This document shows positions 26,034-34,868 of a DNA stretch of 64,000 nucleotides, one piece after another (position 1 is the stretch's first letter; every line of letters starts with the position of its first letter). The position numbers and the translations under genes are program-made. Below the pieces are notes generated by a model. It saw nothing but the letters and a program-made list of their open reading frames with translations, was not told where the DNA came from and did not search any database. The DNA is from G963665495 sp963677785 (GTDB lineage: Bacteria > Desulfobacterota > Desulfovibrionia > Desulfovibrionales > Desulfovibrionaceae). The DNA is taken from contig CAXXDH010000003.1 of NCBI GenBank assembly GCA_963677785.2, positions 806,001 to 870,000 of the forward strand, written 5' to 3'.

Positions 26034-27844
26034 CAGCCCCCCCTGCTTCCTAGTTTACGCACTACGGACCGCAGCACGGAGCGCAACACGGGCCGCTCCT
26101 CCTCTCGAAGAAACCACGAATGGAGTATCAAGCCGCACAGCACCAGATATAAAGCGCCAAAGAACAACACCTCCCCCAGGGCTGCCCAGCGCGAAGTAGT
26201 GGGGATGGCGCTCAGGGCCATGAAGACGGGAATGCCGGCCAGAACGGGTCCCAATCCCGGCAGAAGCGTGCGTACGCAGTATTCGCGCCAGCCGATCCTG
26301 AAGGCGAGATTCGTACGCCAGATAAAGTACGTACTGCCGGCAACGATAGACACCGCAGCCGCCCACACCGCACCGACAAGGCCGTAGAGCGCCGCCAGCG
26401 CCGGGATCCAGATGATGCTCAAAACCAACGTGATGAGCGTATATTCGAGCTCCCGCCCTGCCCTGTTGACGCCGCGAAAAAGCAGCGTGCCGGCACCGGT
26501 CGCCATGTGGACCAGGCTTGACACGGCCACAAGCAGGAGAATGGGCGTTGCCCTGTCATAGCCGGGACCGACCCAGGCCAGTAGCAGTTCGCTTCCGGCC
26601 GCGAGCATGAATCCGTAGAGGATGAAATTGATCAGGTTGATCTGCCGGCACCCCGCCAGATAGTAGTCTGTGAGCCGCTCCGAGACCAACTGCTCTCCCG
26701 GCCGCATGAAATCACGGAACCAGCTCAGGATCCTGTTTCCGGGCCGTACGACGATAACGGCGCAGATCACCAGCCCCGCGACGCAGGACAAACGGGCCGT
26801 CCCCTGAACCGAAAACAGACGTACCGCAAAAAGAGGCACCGCGCATACGGCGCTGCCCCAGAGAGACAACAATGCCAGTCCGCCGTATTTCTCGACCTTC
26901 TCCCGAAAAGTCGGCCAAGGGGAATCGCGCCATTCACCGCCCACGGACGAGGCGGCAGGCAAAAACGGGGCAAAAGTGGCGCTCGTAATGGTCCGGGCCG
27001 TGAAAGGCAGCTTGCGGCCGACTTCGTACAGGCCCATGGCGCCCAGTCCGAGCATTGCCGTGACCACGATCCTGTCGAAGGTGCTCATGAAAATGCCCAG
27101 CAGCCCCAGAACCTGTACCTTGCCTCCGAACACGAACAGGGCGTTCAGGGCTTCACGCCGGACGTACCTTGGAGATATTCCGAGCCCAGGGCAATACTTG
27201 AAGGCAAGAACCGCGTTGATCAAGACCTCGAGAACTGTCTTGATCATATAGGCGTACAATACGCCCTCGATACCGAAGCCGAGAGGAAGAAAAAGCAGGA
27301 CCAGCAGTGTCTCCACAAGGGCGGCGGCCAGCCAAGTCGCCTTGACCAGGGGGATCTGCTGCAGCCCTTCGAGCAGACCTTTAAAGGCGCCGAAGCAGAG
27401 CTCGAACAAAAAAGCCGCGGCCGTACCGATAATCAGCACATCGGCAAGCCGCTCCAATTCCGGCGTAATGCCGAGCCAGCCCACAATCAGGGGAACACCG
27501 TAGGAAAAACCGGCGAACAGCAACCCGCAAAGCAGCGTCATGCTTGCCAGGCCCGTACTCATGAGCGTGTTGATTCCTTCCTGATTGCCGGCCGCGTCGT
27601 ATTCGGCCACGTACTTGATATAGGCGTTGTTAACGCCGAATGCACTGAGCCCGGCGTAAGAAAGCACGATGAAGCAGACCGACCACAGGCCGAAGTGCGC
27701 CAGTGATACGTAGGCCAGGATAAAGGGCGTGAGAAAGAGCCGCGTAATCAGATACAACCCGTTGGCCAGCATGCCCGAAAGCGATCCCGCCATAATCTTG
27801 CGCCCGAGCTCCTTATGTTCCTTGCTGCCGACGGAATCACTCAT
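26033..27844 (-). CDS. Wzx-type polysaccharide flippase
   Basis: This 603-residue protein is a multi-spanning transporter of the polysaccharide-transport family (MOP superfamily), with GSLSGMLANGLYLITRLFL at the N-terminus, about 14 predicted membrane helices and FGVNNAYIKYVAEYD in the second helix region. It would flip the lipid-linked repeat unit from the cytoplasmic to the periplasmic face. It is longer than the usual 420-500 residues; the extra length is a hydrophilic insertion around residues 380-400 and a longer tail. It lies 12 nt after the export fusion gene and touches the Wzc-like gene. Confidence 0.92.
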   Translation of the reverse strand: MSDSVGSKEHKELGRKIMAGSLSGMLANGLYLITRLFLTPFILAYVSLAHFGLWSVCFIVLSYAGLSAFGVNNAYIKYVAEYDAAGNQEGINTLMSTGLASMTLLCGLLFAGFSYGVPLIVGWLGITPELERLADVLIIGTAAAFLFELCFGAFKGLLEGLQQIPLVKATWLAAALVETLLVLLFLPLGFGIEGVLYAYMIKTVLEVLINAVLAFKYCPGLGISPRYVRREALNALFVFGGKVQVLGLLGIFMSTFDRIVVTAMLGLGAMGLYEVGRKLPFTARTITSATFAPFLPAASSVGGEWRDSPWPTFREKVEKYGGLALLSLWGSAVCAVPLFAVRLFSVQGTARLSCVAGLVICAVIVVRPGNRILSWFRDFMRPGEQLVSERLTDYYLAGCRQINLINFILYGFMLAAGSELLLAWVGPGYDRATPILLLVAVSSLVHMATGAGTLLFRGVNRAGRELEYTLITLVLSIIWIPALAALYGLVGAVWAAAVSIVAGSTYFIWRTNLAFRIGWREYCVRTLLPGLGPVLAGIPVFMALSAIPTTSRWAALGEVLFFGALYLVLCGLILHSWFLREEERPVLRSVLRSVVRKLGSRGG

Positions 27845-27856
27845 GAGAGACCACCG

Positions 27857-29989
27857 CTACTTCAACATCCTGCTGTCCGTGCCGCTTTCGCAATTAAGGC
27901 ACCCCCACCATTGATTGCGCGCATAGGGCATGACGCCGAAGCCTTCAAGCACGTTCACGCCGATGTCCAGCATCTGCATGGCCGGCAGCATCTGGCGCAG
28001 AACGTAATTGACGTTTGCAATCCCCTTGGCCGAGACATAGACGACGTCGTTGTCCTTCAGTACGAAATTTTCGCTGTAATCGGCCTTCTGCAGCAACTGC
28101 CTCAAATCGATCATACGTACCGTGCCTTTGCCGTTCTCCTCACGGATGATGTAGACCTCACTCATGTCGGCATCCTCGGTGGGGCCGCCGGCGTACATTA
28201 TGGCGTCCATGACCGTGAGCTTGGCCTTGAGACGGACCACCCCGGGCGTCTCGATGTTGCCCATGACGTAGACAAGCTCGTTCTCGCTCTCCGGGATGTA
28301 AATCACGTCGTTATTCCGAATACGCGTATTCAGGGCCATGTTGCCGTTCTGTAGCAACTCGCGCAGGTCCACCCACAGGATGCTATCCTTTCCGCGGATA
28401 ATGGCACACTTCGTAAGGAAGGCCTCCTCGCGTAGCAAGGGCAGGCCGCCGGCAAGGGAAAGGGCTTCAAGCAACGTGCCCCTGCCGGTAAAACTCACCA
28501 GTCCCGGATTCGTGACCCTGCCCAGGACAAAGGCCTTGTTGTTGGCGTAGGTCGTGATGCCGAGCCGGACCTCCGGATTCTCGTAATAGGCGCTCAGCTT
28601 TCCGGTAATTTCACTGGTGACGTCTTCCACTGTCCGGCCTTCCACATGCACCGTGCCTATACGCATGACACTGATGTCGCCGTCTGGTGCAACCACGATG
28701 TCCCCATCGTCCAACTCGGGCCGCTTCCAAACTGAAAGCCGGAGCACGTCGCCGGGCCCCATGAGGTAGTCATCAGGTACGGCCTCGGAAAAGCTCTCCA
28801 GTTCCTTGGCCGAGGCAAAGCGCTTGGTGATTTCCTGGTTTTCGGTCTTGAAGGAACCAGCCTTGGCGTCGGGCGTCGTAGGCTCCGGCCGTACGTGCGC
28901 GCACGCGCCCAGTAGAAGTAGGGAAAACAACAGCAACAGGAAGGAGGCCGCGGTAGTGGAAGAACGGAGTTTCGAAGGTGTGTTGCGTAGCGGGCGTTTG
29001 AACACGACGCCCAGGGCGTAGCGCAGCATGCCGAAAAATTCGGGCAGGACGATCAGCGAACAGTGCCAGGCGTAGCGCCGGGCCAGTTTTTCAGTGAGAT
29101 TCTTGTCGCTCATGAACCACTCGACTCGAAAAAGACGCGGGTAGAAGAACAACAGCAGGCCAAGCACGGACAGCAGGCCGCCTGCCCAGGCAGGAAAGAG
29201 TCTTGCTTGTCCCAATAATACGCAACCGGGGCCGAAGCCGCCGCGGATGCAAATACGTACGCTTTCTTGCAGCCAGAAGCCGCTGTCCCTTCCGTGCCGC
29301 GCAAGCACGGCCGCGTAGCCGTATCCTGTACGGAAACCGCGGCGCCAATACTGGCGGACAGAGCGCATGGCCAGGTCATGAGCGGTCATGGATGCGTCCA
29401 TGTGCCAGATACGCCAGCCCCTGGCGATGATCCGGCGGCTCAGTTCAGGATCTTCCCCACTGACAAGGACCTCGTCGTATCCGCCGGTGGCCTCGAGTAC
29501 TTCACGCCTGACGAGGACGTCTCCGCCGAATGCCTGAACCTCTCCGGGGCGCGGGTTCCATTCCTGATCAGCTATCCAATTGAAGACCGTGGCTTGCGGG
29601 TCGACCTCGCGACGTTTGCCGAACACGGCCGCGCACTCGGGATTCTCCTGCAGTGCGTGCAGACCGATGTTCAGCCATTGCGGGTCCATGATGGTGTCTG
29701 AGTCGAGAAACTGGACAAAGGAAGAGCGCCCCAAACGCCAGCCCTCATTGCGCCCGAGCCCTGGGGACGGGTGGCGTGGCTGCATCTCCACGACCTCGAC
29801 GCCTTCGAATCCCCTGGCCTGTTCCACGCTGTCATCGCTGGAACCGCCGTCAACGTAGTAGATGTGCAAATACTCGTCGGGATAGGCGGACCGCAATACG
29901 CTTTCGATACAACGGGGTAAGGTGGCGGCCGCATTGACGCCGATGATCACGATGTCGATGTCGGGAAGCTTCTCCCTATCTTTATTCAT
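27857..29989 (-). CDS. Glycosyltransferase family 2 fused to a Wza-like SLBB export lipoprotein
   Basis: One uninterrupted 710-codon frame joins two proteins that normally act in different compartments. Residues 1-320 are a family 2 glycosyltransferase (IDIVIIGVNAAATLP, YYVDGGSSDDSV, VQFLDSDTIMD, VSGEDPELSRR). Residues 329-710 are a polysaccharide export protein: a hydrophobic stretch ending LLLLGAC, a lipobox whose cysteine is residue 363, then the Poly_export motif (YLMGPGDVLRLSVWKRPEL) and two SLBB domains (VLGRVTNPGLVSF, VMGNIETPGVVRL). A GTG codon at 29005 (codon 329) would start a proper lipoprotein signal sequence with a basic n-region, and ATG 29029 is another candidate, but neither has a clear ribosome site. 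The fusion may be processed, or the gene may express two products. Confidence 0.88.
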   Translation of the reverse strand: MNKDREKLPDIDIVIIGVNAAATLPRCIESVLRSAYPDEYLHIYYVDGGSSDDSVEQARGFEGVEVVEMQPRHPSPGLGRNEGWRLGRSSFVQFLDSDTIMDPQWLNIGLHALQENPECAAVFGKRREVDPQATVFNWIADQEWNPRPGEVQAFGGDVLVRREVLEATGGYDEVLVSGEDPELSRRIIARGWRIWHMDASMTAHDLAMRSVRQYWRRGFRTGYGYAAVLARHGRDSGFWLQESVRICIRGGFGPGCVLLGQARLFPAWAGGLLSVLGLLLFFYPRLFRVEWFMSDKNLTEKLARRYAWHCSLIVLPEFFGMLRYALGVVFKRPLRNTPSKLRSSTTAASFLLLLFSLLLLGACAHVRPEPTTPDAKAGSFKTENQEITKRFASAKELESFSEAVPDDYLMGPGDVLRLSVWKRPELDDGDIVVAPDGDISVMRIGTVHVEGRTVEDVTSEITGKLSAYYENPEVRLGITTYANNKAFVLGRVTNPGLVSFTGRGTLLEALSLAGGLPLLREEAFLTKCAIIRGKDSILWVDLRELLQNGNMALNTRIRNNDVIYIPESENELVYVMGNIETPGVVRLKAKLTVMDAIMYAGGPTEDADMSEVYIIREENGKGTVRMIDLRQLLQKADYSENFVLKDNDVVYVSAKGIANVNYVLRQMLPAMQMLDIGVNVLEGFGVMPYARNQWWGCLNCESGTDSRMLK

Positions 29990-30115
29990 ACGGACTGCCC
30001 GTTTCGTTGCGAAACTCTTTCATGCCGTGCGCCTTTCTGAAACGCTGTAAAAAAGCTCTAGAGAATCAAATGTATAGCACACTTACTCCGAAGAAAAAAG
30101 AAAAAAAGAAACTGT

Positions 30116-30616
30116 CTAAACAATTGGTAGGACTTTGGCGGGTACTCCCACCGCGATGCTGTTGGAGGGAACGTCCTTGATGACTACGGCGTTGGCGCCG
30201 ATTTTTACGTTGTCGCCTATGGTGATCGGCCCCAGGACCTTGGCTCCCGCGCCAATGCTTACGTTGTTGCCAATACGCGGCGCCTCTGGTTTGTCCTCGT
30301 TCCGAAGGCCTACGGTAACGCCGTTGCGTATGATGCAATCGTCACCGAACACTGCGTAGCCGCTGACGATAATGCCGCCGAAGTGGTCGATGCGAAAATT
30401 CTTCCCAACGACTGCCTCGCAGGGAAGTTCAACGCCCGTGATGATCTGTACCAGTTTGAAAGCGATCTTGTAGAGCAGGGAAAAGAGTTTGCGCAAGAGC
30501 CGGAGCCGAACGCCATAACGCCAACGGCCGAAGCGGTAGACGACCATCACCCAGAAGCCTTGGCGACTCCAGTCGCCGTCATAGGCCCGCAAATCTTCTC
30601 GCAGATTCCCAAACAT
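30116..30616 (-). CDS. Serine acetyltransferase-like hexapeptide O-acetyltransferase
   Basis: This 166-residue protein has a short helical N-terminus and a left-handed beta-helix made of hexapeptide repeats (FGDDCIIRNGVTVG, IGNNVSIGAGAKVLG, ITIGDNVKIGANAVVI), ending VPAKVLPIV. The RIDHFGG segment contains the catalytic-type histidine of the CysE class. In a polysaccharide operon this more likely acetylates a sugar than serine, although CysE-like function cannot be excluded. It begins 6 nt after the family 2 glycosyltransferase gene. A 126-nt gap follows before the export fusion gene. Confidence 0.88.
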   Translation of the reverse strand: MFGNLREDLRAYDGDWSRQGFWVMVVYRFGRWRYGVRLRLLRKLFSLLYKIAFKLVQIITGVELPCEAVVGKNFRIDHFGGIIVSGYAVFGDDCIIRNGVTVGLRNEDKPEAPRIGNNVSIGAGAKVLGPITIGDNVKIGANAVVIKDVPSNSIAVGVPAKVLPIV

Positions 30617-30622
30617 CCGGTC

Positions 30623-31603
30623 CTACCAGGGGGGCGTCGGACTTCGGGTCCCGAACCGCGTATCCAGGATCGCCCTGATCGCATGGGCAATGAAACGTCC
30701 GCTGTTGATCCGCTTGCCCCGATGGACGTCTCCCGGTCGAAGATGGAGCAACACGCGCAGCCCGTGAAAGAACATCTCCATCCCCATGTTGGCGATAACG
30801 CCCGGCAGGCCACTGTTTTTCCGGAAGTACAATGCCTCGCTGCGAAGCCGGTAGCCAAGAAGCTGGGCACCGCTTTCGTCAAAGGCCAGGTCCTTGCGGG
30901 TCTTGCTGCTGGCGCCCCCCACGTGGAAGACCTGCGCCTCATGAAAAAACATGGTTCTCCAGGCTGGTCGTAGCGAACGACGAGCCCGCAGGCAGAGGTC
31001 GGTCTCCTCGTAGTACATAAAGAAGCGCTCGTCGAACCAACCGATACGGTCGAGCATGCGCCTGCGCAGGATAGTGAACGTACCCGGCACCCAATCCACC
31101 TCAATGTTGCGGTCGTGAGCAAACGAACCGTAGTCCGCACGATTGAAAAAGCCGGTGGGGAAGCGGTAGCTCAGACCGGACATGGAGCAAAACTTGTACC
31201 ACGCGTTGGGAAAACGCCGCGCAGAGGCCGCCGGCGTGTTGTCCGGCTTCAGGATCAGCCCCCCGCATATGCCGCACTCGGGCGTCCGGTCCATGTACTC
31301 CACGATCCGCTGCAGCGAGCCGGGAAGCAGCCGCGCGTCCGGATTCAGCAACACCACGTACGAACCCGTTGCCATGGCAAAGGCCTGGTTGTTGGCCGCG
31401 GCAAAACCCTTGTTGTCCGTATTCTCTATCAGCTCCGCCTGCGGAAACTCCTTGCGTACCAATGCGACCGAGTCATCCGCAGATGCGTTGTCCACGACCA
31501 CGACCTGAAGGGAAAGATCTCCGGCCGTATCAAAGACCGTCCGCAAACACTCGCAGAGCAGGGTACCGGTGTTGTAGCTGACAATGACGACCGTGACTGA
31601 CAT
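30623..31603 (-). CDS. Glycosyltransferase family 2 (rhamnosyltransferase-like)
   Basis: The protein has 326 residues and begins MSVTVVIVSYNTGTLL, the donor-binding start of family 2. VVVDNASADDSVALV and VLLNPDARLLPGSL (the metal-binding DxD equivalent) follow, then the acceptor segment YYEETDLCLRARR (ExDxxxR). This set is typical of rhamnosyltransferase-like enzymes. ATG 31603 has AGGA five bases upstream and follows the STAS gene by 7 nt; twelve codons of open frame upstream are not needed. It should add a sugar of the repeat unit in the cytoplasm. Confidence 0.93.
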   Translation of the reverse strand: MSVTVVIVSYNTGTLLCECLRTVFDTAGDLSLQVVVVDNASADDSVALVRKEFPQAELIENTDNKGFAAANNQAFAMATGSYVVLLNPDARLLPGSLQRIVEYMDRTPECGICGGLILKPDNTPAASARRFPNAWYKFCSMSGLSYRFPTGFFNRADYGSFAHDRNIEVDWVPGTFTILRRRMLDRIGWFDERFFMYYEETDLCLRARRSLRPAWRTMFFHEAQVFHVGGASSKTRKDLAFDESGAQLLGYRLRSEALYFRKNSGLPGVIANMGMEMFFHGLRVLLHLRPGDVHRGKRINSGRFIAHAIRAILDTRFGTRSPTPPW

Positions 31604-31610
31604 GCTCGTC

Positions 31611-31943
31611 CTAAAAGGCCGCCAAGGCGGAATCAACACTGTCGAAGCTGGTAAAGACCCTACTCAGCCGCGTCAGTTCGAACAGGGTGCGTACCTGGTC
31701 ATTCATTCCGGCGACGCAGATATCGCCGCCCTTGCTCGAAAAACCGCGTAGACCGGCCACGATGGTGCCCAGACCGGAGCTGTCGATGAAGGTCAATGCC
31801 GACAGGTCGAGAATCAACTTCAACCGCCCGCCCTTCAACTGATCGGTAAATATATCCTTGAGTTCTTTGGCCGTGGAGGCGTCAAGCCTTCCCTTGAGAA
31901 GCAGAACGGCTTTCGAACCGTGATCCTGCACCTGGCAATCCAT
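31611..31943 (-). CDS. STAS-domain anti-sigma antagonist-like protein
   Basis: A 110-residue stand-alone STAS domain of the SpoIIAA/RsbV type. The phosphorylation loop is LTFIDSSGLGTIV, with the conserved serine after Asp. Unphosphorylated STAS antagonists of this kind bind an RsbW-type kinase and free its other partner. It sits between a second STAS gene and a glycosyltransferase gene at the head of the polysaccharide array, so it is transcribed with the enzymes it may help to control. Confidence 0.92.
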   Translation of the reverse strand: MDCQVQDHGSKAVLLLKGRLDASTAKELKDIFTDQLKGGRLKLILDLSALTFIDSSGLGTIVAGLRGFSSKGGDICVAGMNDQVRTLFELTRLSRVFTSFDSVDSALAAF

Positions 31944-31967
31944 ACAATACGCTCCCTGTCTATAAGG

Positions 31968-32315
31968 CTAAAAGCTCTTCGCGGCACTTTCGACATCCGC
32001 GAATATGTCGAAAATCTTGTCGAATTTTATCAGCTGGAAAGCGTCGGCAACCACGGGTTGCGGTGCGGCGAGCTTCACGATGCCGTTGTTCTGCTTCGTA
32101 CTGTAGAGCGCCGCCACCAGGGAGCTGATGCCCGAGCTGTCGATGAGCGACACCTGGGACAGGTCGACAACGATGTTCTTGAATCCGTGCAGAGGCAAAG
32201 ACGAAATCTTGTCCTTCACTTCGGTTGCCGCCATGCTGTCCAGACGACCGTTGATTGTCAGGACCGTCGCTGTGTCGAGATTCTCTTGTTCGAGGGCCGT
32301 TTTTTCAATGACCAT
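31968..32315 (-). CDS. STAS-domain anti-sigma antagonist-like protein
   Basis: A 115-residue stand-alone STAS domain, probably the first gene of the minus-strand array. The signature is VSLIDSSGISSLV with the phospho-acceptor serine; TINGRLDSMAATEV matches the first STAS strand and helix. ATG 32315 has GGGAG five bases upstream. It is only distantly similar to the other free STAS protein, so the pair may respond to different partners. Divergent from it are a PAS protein and a SpoIIE-type phosphatase that could dephosphorylate it. Confidence 0.92.
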   Translation of the reverse strand: MVIEKTALEQENLDTATVLTINGRLDSMAATEVKDKISSLPLHGFKNIVVDLSQVSLIDSSGISSLVAALYSTKQNNGIVKLAAPQPVVADAFQLIKFDKIFDIFADVESAAKSF

Positions 32316-32548
32316 CAGGGTTCTCCCGTCCTTGTGTTAACACGACAATAATACGCTAGAATAGTTAAACTTAGCTTTTAACAATAGTACTTCATTATCT
32401 ACGCCAGGCAATGGATAAGGTCAAGGTGATTTTGAATTATCATACGTACGTCTGGCACAAAGGCACCGCTTATGGTACTAACGGATGTCAAGTTCCTCGT
32501 ACGGAGGGGGGTTTACTAACTTTTTACTTCTTCAGGACAGGCACGCGT
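32316..32548. promoter_or_regulatory. Divergent intergenic control region of the polysaccharide locus
   Basis: The 233 nt between the STAS gene (minus) and the PAS gene (plus) must hold promoters for both the 17-gene array and the PAS/phosphatase pair. It is clearly more AT-rich than the genes. A TATTAT hexamer at about 32347-32352 on the minus strand is a possible -10 element without a good -35. GTTAACAC (about 32335) lies near the STAS start. I found no convincing sigma-54 element: TGGCAC at about 32453 lacks a correctly spaced TTGC. Confidence 0.45.
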
Positions 32549-32896
32549 ATGAAAACCCTGGACGATTTTCTGAACGAAAACGCGCCCGTGATCGTGGCCG
32601 ACGTCGAAGGAATGATCTCGCATGTCAATAGACCCTTTTGCGAGACCTATCGCTGGACTGCCAAAGACCTGGTCGGCAAGCCTATCAGCACCATCATTCC
32701 CCCGGCATTCCGGGATGCTCACCACCTGGGTTTTTCCCGTTTCAAGATGACCAGGGAGGCCAAGGTACTCGATACGCCCCTGGATCTGGAAATATTCTGC
32801 GGGGACGAGGAAGTACTGCTTGCCGAACATTTTATCCGGCATACGCAGACAGACGGCGCCGACCGTTTCATCGCCACCATCACTCTCAAGAAATAG
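32549..32896 (+). CDS. Single PAS-domain protein
   Basis: This 115-residue protein is one PAS sensor domain: NAPVIVADVEGMISHVNRPF is the first strand, TYRWTAKDLVGKPISTIIPP the characteristic helix, and the last strands end FIATITLKK. It has no output domain or membrane segment, so it would act in the cytoplasm through contacts. ATG 32549 has AGGACAGG upstream; the 46 codons open upstream are not protein-like. It lies 10 nt before the PAS-SpoIIE phosphatase gene and may be a regulatory subunit for it (inference). Confidence 0.88.
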   Translation: MKTLDDFLNENAPVIVADVEGMISHVNRPFCETYRWTAKDLVGKPISTIIPPAFRDAHHLGFSRFKMTREAKVLDTPLDLEIFCGDEEVLLAEHFIRHTQTDGADRFIATITLKK

Positions 32897-32906
32897 CACA
32901 CGCACC

Positions 32907-34868
32907 ATGAACAGCGAGTCCAACATTCTCATCCACGAGCTCCGGGCCACACTCGGCAAGATGGAACTCGCATTGGGCACCATCAACGAGGCCATCGTCT
33001 GGACGGACTTCAACGGCGCTATCCAGTGGTGCAATACGTCCTTTGACGAACTGGTCGGGCGTATTCGGCTGATTAACCTGGGCAAGAGCCTCTACGACAT
33101 CCTGCCGCTGCAGAAGAACCGCCAGGAACTGCCGGCGGCGGCGCACCCGCTGCATCTCGCCCTTCGGACCGGGAACAGCGAGCACGGGGTATACGAATTC
33201 ATACGGCAGAAGAAGCGCCGGACCATCGAGCTGTCCATCAACCTTCTTTCGATGGCTTCGGCCGAACAGAGTGCCATAGTCGTTCTGCACGATATCAGCG
33301 ACATTGAGGAACTGGAGCAATTCCGGCTTCAAGGCGCCGCCCTGGCCGCCGCGGCCAACGCCATCGCCATCACCAACGTACGGGGCGAAATCGAGTGGAT
33401 CAATCCGTCTTTCATGGCCCTGACCGGCTACGACCTCGACGCCGTGTACGGCAAGACCATGCGGATCCTCAAGTCCGGCCGCCAGGACAGTTCGTTTTAC
33501 GAGGAGCTCTGGCAGACGATCGAACGCGGCGAGGTATGGAAAGGCGTACTTGTCAACCGAAGGGCTGACGGCACGGAATACTTCGAGGAACAGACCATTA
33601 CGCCCGTGCAGGATGCCGGCGGCGCGGTTTCGCACTATATCGCCATCAAATCCGACGTGACTGAAAAAATCCTTTATCAAAAGGAGCTGGACAAACTTGA
33701 GGCCAAGAAAAGCGCGATCCTTTCGGGTGTCGTGGATGGCATCGTCACCATAACCACCGACGGCGTCATCGAGTCCATCAATCCGGCCTGCGAAAGCATG
33801 TTCGGCTACAAGTCCGGCGAGCTTAAGGGCAAGGACGTCACCCTGCTGATGCCGCAACCCCACAAACAGCTCCACGAAACGTACATCAGTAAATACCTGC
33901 AGACCCGCATTCCGCGTATAATCGGTTACGGCCGCGAGCTCGAGGCCGTGCACAAGGACGGACGTCTTTTTCCCATCGAACTGAGCATCAGCGAAATCAG
34001 GCTCGAGGACGAAACACTCTTCACGGCCGTAATCCGGGATATCACTGCCCGCAAGGTCTACGAGCGCCAGATGCATAAAATGAACAACATGCTTCTGGAG
34101 AACCAACGCAAGCTGAGCGAGGACCTTACCGCGGCAGCGCAGATCCAAAAGACGCTGCTACCGCAGGAGCCTCCCACCCTGCCCCACCTGTCCATGGCTT
34201 GGCGCTTCAAGCCCAGCGCCTACGTCAGCGGCGACATCTTCAACTACTTCATGCTCGATGACGAGACCCTGGCCGTGTACCTGCTCGACGTCTCCGGGCA
34301 CGGCGTGCCCGCGGCCATGATTGCGCTCAACGTCTCCCAGCTGCTGCATCCGGACTCGCGCTTCGTGGAGCAGGCCTGGGTCGACGGCTCGTTCTCTCCC
34401 GGCCGGCTGCTCGAGCTGCTCGACAATGAGTTTCCTATCGAGCGATTCGAAAAACATTTCACTATCATCTTCATGACAATTAACACGCGAACCGGCCAGG
34501 TCCTTTATTCCAACGCCGGGCATCCTTACCCGGTCCACTGCTCCGTGGGCGGCAATCTCACGGACTTGGAATGCGGCGGAACCATCATCGGTCTGGGCAA
34601 CATCGTCCCTTTCACCGAAGGTGCCCTCGAACTGGGCAAGGGAGAACGTATCTTCCTGTTTACGGACGGCGTGATAGAGCGTGAGGCCAAATCCGGCGAA
34701 CAGTTCGGGCTAGACAGGCTAAGACGAGTCCTGAGTGAAAGCACGGATGTTTCACTGGATACGGCCACGGACAGGCTTTACGGAGAGGTACTGCATTTCG
34801 AACGGCAGAAAGCACCGATAGATGATGTGACGATCGTGGCGGTTGAACTTTTCGGGGAATGGGATTGA
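32907..34868 (+). CDS. RsbU-like phosphatase with three PAS domains and a SpoIIE PP2C domain
   Basis: This 653-residue cytoplasmic protein has PAS domains at about 10-115, 125-245 (WINPSFMALTGYDLDAVYGK) and 255-375 (SINPACESMFGYKSGELKGK), a short coiled coil and a SpoIIE/PP2C phosphatase (about 395-653). The phosphatase motifs are SGDIFNYFML, LLDVSGHGVPAAMIAL, NAGHPYPV, FTDGVIERE and IDDVTIVAVE, with the metal-binding aspartates kept. RsbU-type enzymes remove phosphate from STAS antagonists; four STAS domains and an RsbW-like kinase are encoded nearby. ATG 32907 is chosen because the 29 codons upstream lie over the end of the PAS gene. Confidence 0.93.
   Translation: MNSESNILIHELRATLGKMELALGTINEAIVWTDFNGAIQWCNTSFDELVGRIRLINLGKSLYDILPLQKNRQELPAAAHPLHLALRTGNSEHGVYEFIRQKKRRTIELSINLLSMASAEQSAIVVLHDISDIEELEQFRLQGAALAAAANAIAITNVRGEIEWINPSFMALTGYDLDAVYGKTMRILKSGRQDSSFYEELWQTIERGEVWKGVLVNRRADGTEYFEEQTITPVQDAGGAVSHYIAIKSDVTEKILYQKELDKLEAKKSAILSGVVDGIVTITTDGVIESINPACESMFGYKSGELKGKDVTLLMPQPHKQLHETYISKYLQTRIPRIIGYGRELEAVHKDGRLFPIELSISEIRLEDETLFTAVIRDITARKVYERQMHKMNNMLLENQRKLSEDLTAAAQIQKTLLPQEPPTLPHLSMAWRFKPSAYVSGDIFNYFMLDDETLAVYLLDVSGHGVPAAMIALNVSQLLHPDSRFVEQAWVDGSFSPGRLLELLDNEFPIERFEKHFTIIFMTINTRTGQVLYSNAGHPYPVHCSVGGNLTDLECGGTIIGLGNIVPFTEGALELGKGERIFLFTDGVIEREAKSGEQFGLDRLRRVLSESTDVSLDTATDRLYGEVLHFERQKAPIDDVTIVAVELFGEWD

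Noticed and set aside
24870..26387. 505-codon plus-strand open frame opposite the Wzc-like gene
   Set aside because: No family motifs; it is the shadow of the coiled-coil region of the minus-strand gene and of the flippase end.
32440..32480. Sigma-54 promoter at TGGCAC near 32453
   Set aside because: The second element (TTGC) is not at the required spacing.
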